Source: Rutstroemia sp. NJR-2017a BVV2
Lineage: Eukaryota; Ascomycota; Leotiomycetes; Helotiales; Rutstroemiaceae
Reading direction: 5' to 3'
DNA length: 64,000 nucleotides
NCBI GenBank assembly: GCA_002946415.1
Contig: NJPS01000059.1
Coordinates: 1-64,000 of the forward strand
In this document: positions 49,321 to 63,746 of the stretch, in pieces
How the letters are laid out: each line of letters opens with the position of its first letter
How positions within the stretch are numbered: position 1 is the first letter of the stretch
Made by a program: the position numbers and the translations under genes
Notes under the pieces: model-generated
The model's input: the letters and a program-made list of their open reading frames with translations, nothing else
Told to the model about the DNA's origin: nothing
The model's database searches: none

Positions 49321-52300
49321 TTTTCGAAATTAATTATAAATAGTAATTAATCCTAATATTAAATTTAGGAATTTAGTAAACTTATAAGCTAATAAATTAT
49401 AGTTTAATATAATATTAGTTATAGAAATAGTAGTGGTTTCGAGTTTGCTAATATAAGTAGAAATATATAAATACAAAATTAATATAAGAAAAATATATAT
49501 AGAAAAGAAAGAGAAAACAAAAATAGAGATTATAAATAAGATCTTTATAAAACTCAAGTTTATAAAGAAGGAAAAGAAAATATAGAATATAATTCAAAAA
49601 CTAATAAAAAGATAAGAAAATCAAGATAAAAAACAAATACTTTATAAATATATAGAAGAGATATTTATAAAGTTTAAGAAAGAAAAGAGAAATATCTTAT
49701 ATAAGAAACTACAAAGAATTTAGATCGATATAGCTAAAAATAGTTTACTAATATATAAAGAATATAAAATACTATTTATAATAAAAGATAAAACTATATT
49801 TACAAAACTGAACAAAGTTCTAATAAAGAAGATTAATTAAATAATAAATAAAAGAATAATATAAAGAATCTATATATTTCTAAAAGAAAAGATAATATTA
49901 ATATTTATTATTAAGAAAGCTAAAGCAAAATAGCAAGATAAAATAAAACTAAAGAGAATATTTAGTAAAGATATTGAAAATAAAGAATAAATAATAAATA
50001 TAATAGTATTTGGGATATCTAGATAAATAGTTATAAAGTTTATAAATAGCTAACTTCTTGAAAAAGTAGAAAGATAAAATCTTAGATTATAAATAAAGTA
50101 TATAATAACTATCGAGATTAATAAGAATAGAGAAAATATAATATTAGTATTTAGTTTTAGTATTAATAAGGAAATAAATAAAGTAATTAACTAGAGAATA
50201 TTATGGAATAGTATATTTCTACTAACTAAGTAATATATTAAAAAGATACTAACTTTGTAATATTTCAAATATCAGAAATATAGTTATAAAGTAGAATAAT
50301 ATATTATTACTTAAGAATATTATATATAATATATAAATATAAAATATAATATTAAGTTATATCTAACTATAGAATTAGTAATAACTAAGAATTATATAAG
50401 TTATAATATAGTAGAGTATAGTATAATTGATAAAATCTATCTATATAATTAATAAAATTAATATAAAGCTATTTAGATATATATAAAAAGAAAGAAAAGA
50501 TATTCGGTAAATAAATTTTAGTTTCAATTCGATCTCTAAATAAATAAATAGTTTATTCTAAATTTGAGTAATATAACTAAATCTGAATTTATAATTATAA
50601 ACTACAAATAGATATATTATAAAAGAAAACTACTAATAATAAATATAATAAATATAACTAGAATAGCTTTAATTAGTAAATTCTTCTTAGACTTTAGTTT
50701 AAATATCTAACTAAATATAATATCGAGTTTACTAAATATTTCTAGATCTATTCAAAATACTAAGATAAATATAAAAGTAACTAATTAGTAATAAGCAAGC
50801 TCTCAATTCTATAATATAATATATATAAGAATAAAGAAGTAATAAAATCATTATTCTATAAAGAGAAGAGAATAGTAATAATAATAATATAAAAGTTTTA
50901 ACTAAACTAGGAAAATAATATATATTATCTAAGTTTAGTAATCTATATTTCGATATATAAAGATAAATAGAAAAGTTATTTATTTATAAACAAAGTTATT
51001 AAAAGAGAAAGTTAGAAATATAAAATCTAGAATAAAAATCTATATATAATAAAGCTTCTATCAAATCTAGAAGTTATCTAGATTTATAATATTTATTTAT
51101 AATTTCCAGATAATTATAGAAATATTAATTATAAATATTTATTTGATTTATTATAATTTATATTTAATAAAAATAACAAATATATTATAATAAGTAATCT
51201 CAATCTCTATTATCTATTATAATTTAAACTATAGTATCTACTATATAATTGAGCCGATAAACTATTTAAAATAATATAATAGTTCGATTTATTTATCTTT
51301 TATAAAAACAAAATTTTATTTATTATATATAGTAGGATAATAATTAATCTAGTATTTTCTATTTCAAGATTTATAAACTATTTATTAGAATATATAATTG
51401 TAACTAATAAAAAATATAGATTCGATTATATAATAATATATTTAAAATAGAATATCGAGCTAGTAGTAATAATAGAATAGAGATATAAAAACTAGAAACT
51501 TATAAATACTATATAGACTAAATAAATAGTTTTATATCTATCAAGATATAATACTAAGTAATATATAATAGAGAGTTTAGAAATATATATTATAGAATTT
51601 ATTTTCTAGATCCAGAAAATTATCAATATTATAACTTTATAGAAATAGAATTTAGAAAGAACTAAATATTAGTAGATATCGAAAATTGATATAGTAATTA
51701 AAATAATATATACTATATATTAGTAATAGTTTACTAATAAGGAAAATAAGTAACTAAAATAGTATATTAAGTAATTCTAAAAAGAAAAAAAGTATATAAT
51801 TCATTAAATAAAATAATCGATTTAGAAATAGATAATATATAAATATTATAAAATAGAGGAACTATAGAAACTAATAAGATAAAATAAGAAAGTAATAATA
51901 GAATAAAATATAATCTCGATATTTAAGTTTGGAGAAAATAGAAATATAAACTTATTTAAAGAAAAGATATATATATTTATCTAATACTTCTATAGAAGTA
52001 GATAATATCTTCTTAATACTTTATAATAGCTACTAAATAATCTAGAAAATACTGAACTAAATAATATCGATAATTAAAAATATTTATCGGAATTCGAGAT
52101 TAATAAAGAGTTTATTATCAAGAAGTTTATTAATCTATTTTGAAGATACTTTAATTATTTTATATTAGAAGAAAACTAAATTCTATATTACTTTTTTAAG
52201 AAACTAGATCAGTTATTTGTAGAAATAATTATAAACTTAGCTTAAACTAATTAGAAGTTTAGATATATACTAAGAAGTTTGAAAAGTATATTAATAATAA

Positions 52301-54193
52301 TATTATAGAAACCTAGAAAACCAAGTAATAAATAAATAAAATTCTAGCAACCAATTATATTATTAAATATATTGAGAAAGCTAATCGAAAAAATTATAAT
52401 CTAGAAAATCTATAATATAGCTAAATAATATAATCTATTATCAAATAAATAAATAGAAGCAAAAATATAAAGAAATATAATAATAGTATTAGATCTATTT
52501 ATCTTAATAATCAAATTAATCTAGATAAATAAGGAATAAATAACAATACTATTTTTACTAAATATAATAAGAATATTTGATATAGTTATCTATTTATATC
52601 TAGTAGTAATAGTTTAAAAACTCGGTTTCCTTTAATAGATTAGTAAATAGATAGTAAACTTTCTAAATAATAAAACTATATATTTCTTATTTGGTAGTGA
52701 AATAGTAGAAAAGTTCTTATTATAAATAGAAGTATTTCAAAAATTATTACTTTTATCGATATTCTTCCTATTTTATAATATAGAGTTTATTTGGATATAC
52801 TTATTTCTAAAGCAAAGATTATATATAAGAAGATTTATTGATAATATATATTTAATTACAATAAGCTCAAATATAAAAACTAATTATAATAAATTTGCAA
52901 ATATATATCAGAAGATCCTAAGATATACTTAGTATTATAAGATATATTTTATATTAACAAAGTATAAATTTATTTACTTTATAAGAATATAGAATAAATT
53001 TAACTTAGTAATTATAATCCAATTTGGATAAAGAACAAAATATATTCTATTATCGAATATATAAATACTCGATATTTAGTTTAATATTAAATTTAATTAG
53101 AAAGTATATATAAAGATAGTTTAAGAAAAGGATATTATAATATTAATTATATTTAATAAATTTAACTAGATAATCTAAAACTCGATACTATATCAAATAT
53201 TAATTTTATATATAGTATATATATATACTATACTAATATATAAAACAAAAATATAATATAAATTTAGAAAGAAAGATATAATTAAATAAAAGCTTGAGTA
53301 AATATAAATAGTATATCTATAAAAGATTACTAAAGTATATTAAACTATATTTATCTATAAAATAGAAGTGAAAATAATAATTTCTTTGATTAATATATAT
53401 TATAATAAGAAGTTTAGAAAATTCTTTGAATATTAAAAAGATATCTCTATCTAGTAAATCTATTAAGAATAGTATTTATAAATATAGAAAAGAGAAAATA
53501 GTAAGAAAATAAAACAGAATTTACTAAATATCTCAACCAAATATATTAACTAAACTAGAATACTTAAGTCTAAAAAGCAAATATAGAAAATATAATAAAT
53601 AAAAGATATAATTAAATAATATAGTATAATAATAAAAAGCTTGATATTAGATAAAAGTAAGTTCAAATTATATAAAGGATTTAATAAAATAAAGAATATA
53701 ATATTTATCCAGAACAGAATAGAGTAAATAAGTTATATATACTTCCTAAATATATAGAGAATATTAAGTTACAAATCCCTAATCTATATATACTATTATA
53801 CTAATATAGAAATAGTTAAATATATCTTTTCATATTATAATACCGAATAGATAAGAAGATAATAACAAAGAAGAATAATTATTATCAAACTATTTAATAA
53901 CCCAGAATAAATATAATAGATAACTAAATAGTTAATCTAAAGTAAATAATTCAAGTACTTCAAATTTACTAACTAACTATAATATAAATAATAAGATTAA
54001 AGAATAACTAAATAATATAGTTATAAAGAACAAAAGTAAAGTAAATATATAAAAATAGGAAATACAAAATAGTATAATTAGTAGTTTTATCTAGAGAGAT
54101 TCTATTAATATAATTAATTAGATTAAATCTTTTTTATAGTTAATACTATATATACTAGTTAGTAGATAAGAAATAAATAAATAAATAAAGATA
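49321..54193 (+). mobile_element. LINE-B: Tad1-like LINE inside Gypsy-3
   Basis: 4.87 kb, colinear with LINE-A minus its Fot1-like insert. The tail GAAATAAATAAATAAATAAAG precedes the right flank. The 14-bp flanks TATAATTCTTACAA (49,307) and TATAATTATTATAA (54,194) are a probable target duplication. Domains: ORF1 49,440-50,650, endonuclease around 51,200 (GDFN eroded to SNLN), RT around 52,380-53,160. It is the most mutated of the three LINEs. Its 5' end lacks the CCCACG start seen in LINE-A and LINE-C. Confidence 0.85.
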
Positions 54194-57100
54194 TATAATT
54201 ATTATAAAATTGTAAATTTTATAAATCAGAAAGATATATAAATTAATTATATCAAAGATAACTAAATAATCTTTATATAATAAAAAACTATTTTATATAA
54301 AAAATTTAATTTAGTTAGTAATTAATATAATTCTTAGAGATTATAAGTTTTTAATTTCTCGATTTATTTATAAAATATATATAACGAAAATCAAAGAACT
54401 TATTATATTATATAATTTAGATTATTAGAAATTAGTTTCGCAAAAGTAGATATATATTTAAATAATAATTATCTAGAGATCTAATTATTCTTTCTTTAAT
54501 AATTATTATATTTTTTTTTTTTTTTTAGCTTTATTCTAAAAATCTAATTTATTTATTTAGCAAATTAAAGTATTAATTAGAGAATTCTATTTTCCAAAAT
54601 AGTATATAATTAAGAAGTAATAATTAGCAAATAATTCAATTTAATATATTTAACAAATATTAAGAGATTTAATTAATATAAAATATTTTAATATTTTGTA
54701 ATTAATATAGATATATATTTAGTAAAAAGTACTAATTAATTTGATATATTAGTTTACAAATAATTTAATAATAATTAGTATTTCTTTATTATATATCTTA
54801 TAATTAAACTTTACTATTTATATAATTTTAGAGAAGTAAATAATAAATAAATAATTATCTTTATATTTCTATAAAAATATATTAGTTATTACTTTATCTA
54901 ATATATCGGTTTCTAATATATAGAAGAATATATAATTATAGTATTTAAATAGAAGAATAAAAGTTAATATCTTTTTTAATATATTAAATACTTATTAATA
55001 GTTTTTATCAAAATCGAAATAAGTTCCGATCTTTATTAGATTAATTAAGAATTTTACAATCAAATTAAAATTATAGATAAATTAATAATAGAAATTATAG
55101 AAATCTAAAAAAGATTAAATATCTTTTATAATACTAAAGTATTATTATTCTTATATAATAATAACCTTTTCTAAATCTACTTTAATATTTTCGATAGAAA
55201 TAATAAATCCCAAATACTTTATTTATTTAATATCGAATTTATATTTCTTTATATTAATTTAGAAATTAGTATTTTAGAAATATTATAGAATTAGTTTTAT
55301 ATATATTATATATTCTAATTTATTCTCAAAGTAAATCAGGATATTATCTAAATAAATAATATAGAATATATTTAAATAGTCGAAAAATATATTATTTATA
55401 TAATACTAATAAATTATAAAACTATTTATTAGTTCGAAAAATATAACTTTATATTTATATATTCTATAATATATTTGAAAAATAATATATTCTTCTAAAA
55501 TAGAATCTATTTGAATATAGTAGAAAGTTTAATAGATATCTAACTTAATAAAGATTTTTATATTTATAATACTAATAAATATTTTATTAATTAGAGATAA
55601 TAGATATCGATTTTTATAAATAAAAATATTAAATATTCGGAAATTGATATAGAAATATAGAGTATTTATAAGTTTCTTAATAAAGAGAATAGAGATTATA
55701 AATAATATTTAATTAGATTCGATAAAATTTCTTAATAAATTCTTGATAAGATACTTTTTAACTATTTTAAGTTCTTTTAATAATATCTTATAAAATAGAT
55801 TATATTTCAATATCTTCTTATTATTATCTTCTAAATAGATTTTATAATTATAAAGATAATAAAATAATAAGATATCTAATTTAGTTTTTGAGAAGATATA
55901 GATATAATTAATATATTTATTAAGAATTAGTAGTTCGATAGAATTATCTATTTATAATAATAAATATATTATAGTTTTTCGGGATTAAGAAAAGAGAAAC
56001 TAAATTATAAAAATTATTTTCTATTATTCTTTATTTTGAATATCTTAATATTAATTAATTAGATTATCTAATTCTTATAAAGTTATAATAAATAATTTAT
56101 AATTATTATATCTTTTATAGATAGTATTTAAAATAATATCTAAGATAATATAAATTTCAATAATAGAAAATTTATATATAATAAAAAGTATCTAGAAAGG
56201 TTTTGGAAAGTATTTAAGAACTAAAAAAGATAATATTTCTATTACTTTTAATTTCTTTTTTATCTTGATAATATTTAGCTTTACTAATTTCTTATAAAAT
56301 AATCTAATATTAATTAGAACTACTTTAGTTATATTAGAATTCAATTTACTAAGTAGAACAAAATTAGAGAAAATAAAATCTAATTCTAGCTTTTTCAAAT
56401 ATTTCTTAGTTAGTTTATAAAATAGAATGATTTTATTAATAATTTTAATCTAAATTAAAAAATATTTCTTTCTTTAGAATATATTTAGTTATCTATTTTT
56501 CTAATCGATATCAACTTAGTAGAAGTAATTGATTAGAAATTTATTATTATCTAGTTATATTTCGAAATTAATAGAATAGTTAAAAATATAAAGTAGATTA
56601 ATTAATTATTTAAATTGGTAATAAATATAATCTAGAAATATATAATACTTAGTAAGTTATTATTATCCTAAAATAATATATTAGAATCTAAGATAAGTAA
56701 TTAAAAAGAGAGTAAATAATTATATATAGTTATCAATTATAAAATTTATTAAAATATAATATATAATCTCTTAGCTATAAATACTATTATAATTTTTGAT
56801 TTATAAAAGAGATTTTAAATATTTAAAAATAGATTTTAGAATAAGAAAAAGATATTTAAAGAAAGATATATTAATAAATATAAAATTATTTATTTCTAAA
56901 TTAATAAAAATTTTAGATTAAAAGAAGAAATTATTCTTTATTAAAATATATAGAAATATTATATATTTTTCTTTTATTAAGATAATAAAATCTAAATATC
57001 TTATATCTTTTAATCTATCTAAAAAAGAGTTTTTAACTAAATAATATCTTTTATTTAGATTATCTCTTACTTTTATACAAAAGTAACTATTTTAGTTTTT

Positions 57101-57541
57101 ATTATAGAATTTTATTTTTTAATAATATTAATATAGTTTTTCTTGATAGATTTTTCTATTTCCACTTCTCTAACTATATAAAGAATATAAGATTTAGTTC
57201 TATTTATATTATTAATATAGAATAATATAGTAATATTATAGTTATAAACTAAAATAAAATAAAAAGTAGTTAAGAAATAATAAAGAATATTGATAGATAA
57301 TATAGAAGTTATATTATAAATTATAAATATAAATATTTATAGTTATTAAATTTAGATTAAAAGTTTTTAGCAACTTGAAATATATATAGATCTAGAGATT
57401 CTTTATATAAAAATAATAAAGATAGTTTTCGAAATAAATAAATTAATTAACTTGATATTATCTTTATTTAATTCTAATTACTAATAAACTTTAATATCTT
57501 TTTGAAAATTAGAATTTATTATTCTATTTATATCTAATATA
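54194..57541 (-). pseudogene. Gypsy-3 protease, RT and RNase H relic
   Basis: Minus strand. It begins at LINE-C with the pre-RT region, includes LDFIFSNFVLLSKLNSNITK (56,380-56,320) matching Gypsy-1, has RT with FDYLNIFYIIYLDNILIYFEN near 55,350 (YxDD now YLDN), then RNase H, and stops at LINE-B just before the integrase part (KVYNFVIII-like stretch). RIP-type stops throughout. Confidence 0.75.
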
Positions 57542-60500
57542 TTTACTTATTTATTTATTTCTAACTTGCTAGCTAGTATATATAGTACTAGCTATAAAGA
57601 GGTTTAATCTAATTAATTATATTAGTAGAACCTTTCTAGATAAAACTATTGATTATACTATTCTATATTTTCTATTTTTGTATACTTATCTTACTCTTAT
57701 CCTTTATAGTTATACTGTTTGGTTATTCCTTAGTTTTACTACTTATATTATAATTAATTAGCAAATCTAAAGTATTCGAACTATTTATTCTAGATCAGCT
57801 ATTTGACTATCTACTATATTTGTTCTGGATTATCAAGTAGTTTAGTAATAGTTATTTTTCTCTATTATTATTTTCTTATCTATTTAGTACTATAATATAG
57901 AAAGATATACTTAACCATTTCTATATTAGTATAGTAGTATATATAAACTAGAGATTTGTAATCTAGTATTCTTTATATATTTAGAAAGTATATATAATTT
58001 ATTTACTTTATTCTATTCTAGATAAGTATTATACTCTTTACTTTGCTAAATCCTTTATATAGTTTGAACTTATTTTTATTTAATATCGAGCTTTTTATTA
58101 CTATATTATACTATTTAACTATATCTTTTGTTTACTATATTTCCTATATTTATTTCTCTAATTTGAGTATTCTAGTTTAGTTAGTATATTCGGTTAAGAT
58201 ATCTAGCGATTTCTATTTTATTTTCCTATTATTTCTTCTTTTCTATATTTATAAATACTATTCTTAGTAAATCTATTAAATAGAGATATCTTTCTAGTAT
58301 TTAAAGAATTTCCTGAACTTCTTATTATAATATATATTAATTAGAGGGATTACTACTTTTACTTCTATTTTGTAGATAAATATAACTTGGTATATTCCGG
58401 TAATTTTTTATAAATATATTATTTATATTTATTTAAGTTCTTATTTAACTATATCTCTTTTTCCAGATTTATATTATATTTCTATTTTATAAGTTAGTAT
58501 AGTATATATATATACTATATATAAAACTTATACTTGATATAATATTGGGCTCTAGATTATCTAATTAAGTTTATTAAATATAGTTAGTACTATAATATTT
58601 TTCTCTCTAACTATCTTTATATATACTTTTCAATTAAGTTTTATATTAAATCAAATATCAAGTATTTATATATTCGGTAATAGAATATATTTCATTTCTT
58701 ATTCGAACTAGATTATAACTATTAAATTAAATCTATTTTATATTCTTATAAAGTGAATAAATTTGTACTTTACTAATATAAAGTATATTCTATAATACTA
58801 AATATATCTTAGGATCTTTTAATATATATTAGTAAACTTATTATAGTTAGTTTCTATATTCGAACTTATTATTATTAGATATATATTATCGATAAAATCG
58901 TTTATATAGAGACTTTATTTAGGAAATAAATATATCCGAATAAGTTTTGTATTATAAAGTAGAAAGAATATTAGTAAAAGTAATAATTCTTATAATATCT
59001 CTACTTATAGAGAGAATTCCTCTAATATCTTATTAGTAAATAAGAAATATATAATTTTGTTATTTAAGAAACTTACTATTTACTTATTAATCTATTAGAA
59101 GAAACTGAACTTCTAGATTACTATTACTAGATATAAGTAGACTATTATATTAAATACTTTTACTATATCTAATAAGAATAATATTACTACTTATCCTTTA
59201 TTCAATTAAGTAGACTTGATTACTGAAGTAAGTAGATCTAGTATTATTATTATATTTCTTTATACTTTTGCTTTTATTTATTTATTTAGTAATAGATTAT
59301 ACTATTTAGTTATATTATAGATCTTTTGGGTTATAATCTTCTCGATCAGTTTTCCTAATATATTTAGAAGTATAATCGGTTATCAGATTTTTATTTATTT
59401 ATAGCTTAGTTTTCCAGATTTATATAGTACTATTATTAAAATACTTTTCAGGTTTTTTAGTATATACTTGAGCTTCTAGCTAGTTTAAGCTAAGTTTGTA
59501 ATTATTTCTATAAATAGCTAATCTAGCTTTTTAAAGAAGTAATATAGAATTTGATCTTCTTTTAATATAAAACAATCCGAATATCCTCGAAATAACTTAG
59601 TAAATTTTTTAGCTATAAATTTCTTATTTATCTCGAATTCTGGTAAATATTTTTAATTTATAATATTATCTAGCTTAATATTTTCCAAGTTATTTAATAG
59701 CTATTATAGTATATTTAGAAAATATTATCTATCTTTATAGAAATACTAAGTAAATATATATACTTTTTCTTCAAATAAGTTTATATATTTATTCTTTTCG
59801 AGCTTAAGTATAGAGATTATACTTTATTCTATTACTATTTCCTTATTTTACTTTATTAGTTTCTATAACTCTTCTATCTTATAATACTTATATATAACCT
59901 ATTTCCAAGTTATTTACTTTATCTAATAAATTATATATTTCTTTTCTTTCTAGAGTTATCCGATTTATAATTTCAGTTATTTGTTTTCTCTTTCGATAAG
60001 TTATTACTAATATATAGAATATACTATTTTAATTATTATATCTATTTCAGATATCTACTAATATTCTATTTTCTCCGAGTTTTGTTTTTATAAAGTTATA
60101 GTATTAATAATTCTTTGGATCCAGAAAATAAACTTTATAATATATATTTCCAAACTCTCTATTATATATTATTCTATATTATATTTTAGTAAATACTAAA
60201 CTATTTACTCAATCTATATAATATCTATAAGTTTCCAGTTTCTATATCTTCTCTTTACTACTATTACTAATTCGATATTTTATCTTAAGTATATTATTAT
60301 ATAATCAGATCTATACTTTTTATTAGTTATAATTATATATTCTAATAAATAGTTTATAAACTCTAAAATAGAGAATACTAAATCGATTATTATTCTACTA
60401 TATATAGAAGAGAAGATTTTGCTTCTATAAAAGATAAATAGATCGAGCTATAGTATTATTTCGAATAACTTATTAGCTTGATTATATAATAGATATTATA

Positions 60501-62438
60501 ATTTAGATTATAGTAGATAGTAGAAATTGAAGTTCTCTATTATAATATATTTACTATCTATACTAAGTACTATTTATAGTAACTTGAATAGATATTTGTA
60601 GTTTATATTTCTGAGGTTATTTATAGATTGCAAATATATATTATAAATCCAGATTATTCTTAGACTTATTATAAGTTTTACTAAATATAGATCTCTATTC
60701 TAGATTTTGTATTTCTAGCTCTTTTTTTTTATAACCTTATTTATAAATAGATAGTTTCTCTATTTACCTTTATATACTAGAATATAGATTATTGAACTTA
60801 GATAGTATATTCTATTTCTATAATTTAGTTATAATTCTTAAACTATAATAACTATTATTTCTTTCTCTTTATAGAATAGTAATTTTATTATTCTCTTGCT
60901 TTTATATATATTATATTATAGAATTGAGAATTTATTTATTGTAAGTTGTTATCTACTATATTTATATCGGTATTCTAAATAGATTTAAGAATACTTAATA
61001 AACTCGATATTATACTTAGCTATATACTTAGATCTAATTCTGAGAAGAATTTGTTAATTAAGATTATATTAGATATATTAGCTATACTTACTATTAGAGG
61101 TTTTTCTCTATAATATATATATTTATAGTTTATAATTATAAATTCAGACTTGTTTATATTACTTAAGCTTAGAATAAATTATCTACCTATTTGGAGACCG
61201 AATTGGAATTATAATTTACTTATTAGATATCTTCTTTCTCTTTTTATATATATCTAGATAGTTCTATATTAATCTTATAAGTTATATAGATAGATTTTAT
61301 CGATTATATTATACTCTACTATATTATAGTTTATATAACTCTTAGCTGTTATTGATCTTATAATCAAATATAACTTAATACTATATCTTATACCTATATA
61401 CTATATATAGTACTTTTGTATAATAGTATATTATTCTATTCTATAACTATACTTCTAGTATTTGAAATATTATAAGATTAATATTTCTTTAATATATTAC
61501 TTAGTTGGTAAAAATATACTATTTTATAATATTTTTTAGTCGATTATTCTATTTACTTCTTTATTAATACCGAAACTAAGTACTAGTATTATATTTTCTT
61601 TATTCTTATTGATTCTAATAATTATTATCTACTTTGTTTATAACTCTAAGTTTTGTTTTTCTATTTCTTTAAAAAGTTGATTATTTATAAGCTTTATAAT
61701 TAATTATCTAGATATTTCAAAAATTATTATATTTAGAATTCGCTTTTTATTTTTGATATCTTTATTAAATACTTTCTTTAGCTCTATTCTATTTTGCTAC
61801 TTTACTTTAGCTTCTTTAGAAGTAAATACTAATACTATCTTCTTTTCTAGAAATATTTAAATTCTTTATACTATTCTTTTATCTACTATCTAGTTAATTT
61901 CTTTTATTAGAACTATATTTGGTTTTGTAAATATAACTTTATCTTTTACTATAAATAGTATTTTATATTCTTTATAAGCTAGTAAACTATTCTTAGCTAT
62001 ATCTGCTTAGATCCCTTTCAGTTTCTTATTTGAATTACTTTCTTTTTCCTTTTTAAGTTCTATAAATACTTCTTTTATATATTTAGAAAATACTTATTCT
62101 CTATTCTAATTACTTTATCTTTTTATTAGTTCTTGAATTATATCCTATACTTTCTTTTCCTCTTTTATAAACTTGAATTTCGTAAAAACCTTATTTATAA
62201 TTTCTATTTCCGTTTTCCTATTCTTTTCAATATATATCTTTCCTATATCAGTTTTGTATTTATATATCTCTATCTATATTGGTAAGCTCGAAACTACTAC
62301 TACTTTTATAACTAATATTATACCGAACTATAGTTTATTGATTTATAAACTTACTAAACTCCTTAATCTAATACTAGAGTTAATTACTATTTTTGATCGA
62401 GTTTATTTTTTCGTGGGTTTTTTATATAATTTTGAAGA
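57542..62438 (-). mobile_element. LINE-C: Tad1-like LINE inside Gypsy-3, inverted
   Basis: 4.9 kb on the minus strand. A perfect 13-bp target duplication, TATATCTAATATA, lies at 57,529-57,541 and 62,439-62,451. The AAATAAATAAATAAG-type tail lies at the left end and the CCCACGAAAAAATAAA start at 62,417. The Fot1 empty site (GTAGATAATAATTATTAG, minus strand) is intact near 61,640. Domains run in the same order as LINE-A. The plus-strand open frame at 62,173-62,454 is only the shadow of ORF1. Confidence 0.9.
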
Positions 62439-62451
62439 TATATCTAATATA

Positions 62452-63528
62452 TAATAATAGAAATTGGTAATTTTATTAATAAAATTATAATATATAATAA
62501 CTTGATTAGTAATCTTAATAATAATTATAAAAAGTTGGAATTAGTAATAGAACTTAGAGAAAATAAATTTATTTATAATTAAAATATAATATTAATCTAT
62601 TACTTTTTTTACTTTAGAGATATTAATCAAGAACTTGGAAATTTCTATAATTAGTTTGTTAATAATTAGAAATAACTATTATAAATATAAGTTTTTTAGA
62701 AATTCTAAAGTTATCTTTTCTATTTAATTAAATATATATTAATATCTTAGATTTTTATTAAATAAAGTTTGTTTATATATAGAAAAATAATTAAAAATTA
62801 TTATTTTTTATAAAGAAACTTTGAATATCTTATTATTGGATAATTTATTAGTTATATTTATTATCTTTGGGATTTACAAATATATAGAAAATACTATTGA
62901 GTTATATATTATAATATATTAAGAAACTAATAATATCGATTTCTATCAAAAGTAAATAATAGATAGAAATATAGAATTATCTTTTTTAATAATTAGTTAT
63001 AAAATATTAACTGATTTTTATTATTCAAATTAATTGAACTATTCTTTTAATTATTATAAAAGATTTTTATTATATAACTTTAGTTTAAAATATTTAGTAA
63101 TAAATTATTTAAATTTATTAAAGTAATTTCTAGATCTTTAATCTATAACTTGGGAAATAGTAATATTAAATTCTAAACTTTATATTTCTTATTAAGAAAA
63201 GATTATACTTTGATCTTTATTATTATTATTATTATCTATACTAGCTTTTTCTTAAATATCGATATATTATCTAGAAGATAGAATATTATTAATAATAAAG
63301 TAGATATTAATTAAATACTTAAAGAATATTCTATTTATCGTTATTATTATTACTAAATAGAAGATATATTATAAAGATTATTGATAATTACTATATATTA
63401 AGGATTTTCTAGAATAGATTTATTTTTACTATTTAGTAATTAAAGTAATTAAAAGTAAAGAAAGATAAATTAATTAATATTATTTAGATAACTATTAATC
63501 AATTAATAATATTATAAATTGTTAATAA
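62452..63528 (-). pseudogene. Gypsy-3 gag relic
   Basis: Lies between the 5' LTR and LINE-C on the minus strand, where gag is expected. Frames are broken only by RIP-type stops. Identified by position; no motif survives that I can name. Confidence 0.5.
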
Positions 63529-63741
63529 TATAATAAATTTTCAATAATAAAGTAGATTTAGTTTTAGAATTAATAATTAAAAAACTAAAAGAATTTAAAA
63601 GCTCGAAGAGTTTAAATATAAGAAACTAGTTTAGATTAGTTAAATACTATAGTAGTTTAGATTAGGAGTTTGATTAAATAGAGAATATAATTATATATAT
63701 TTTAGATAGAAAATATAATTAAATATATAGAGTTTATTATA
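63529..63741 (-). repeat. Gypsy-3 5' LTR
   Basis: 213 bp, retaining AGCTCGAAGAG where the 3' LTR has lost G/C. Followed directly by the TTATT target duplication. Confidence 0.9.
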
Positions 63742-63746
63742 TTATT

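Larger units (their letters stand above)
47608..63741 (-). mobile_element. Gypsy-3: complete Gypsy containing two nested LINEs
   Basis: LTRs of exactly 213 bp (47,608-47,820 and 63,529-63,741). The perfect target duplication TTATT lies at 47,603-47,607 and 63,742-63,746. The coding strand is minus: gag at the right end, chromodomain at the left. Subtracting LINE-B and LINE-C leaves about 6.4 kb, equal to Gypsy-2. A purine tract (GAAAAAAGAGATAA, minus strand) adjoins the 3' LTR at 47,821. Confidence 0.9.

Noticed and set aside
49330..49557. Hydrophobic minus-strand frame, and its counterpart at 62,173-62,454 on the plus strand
   Set aside because: Both are antisense shadows at the same place in LINE-B and LINE-C, opposite the Lys-rich ORF1 start.
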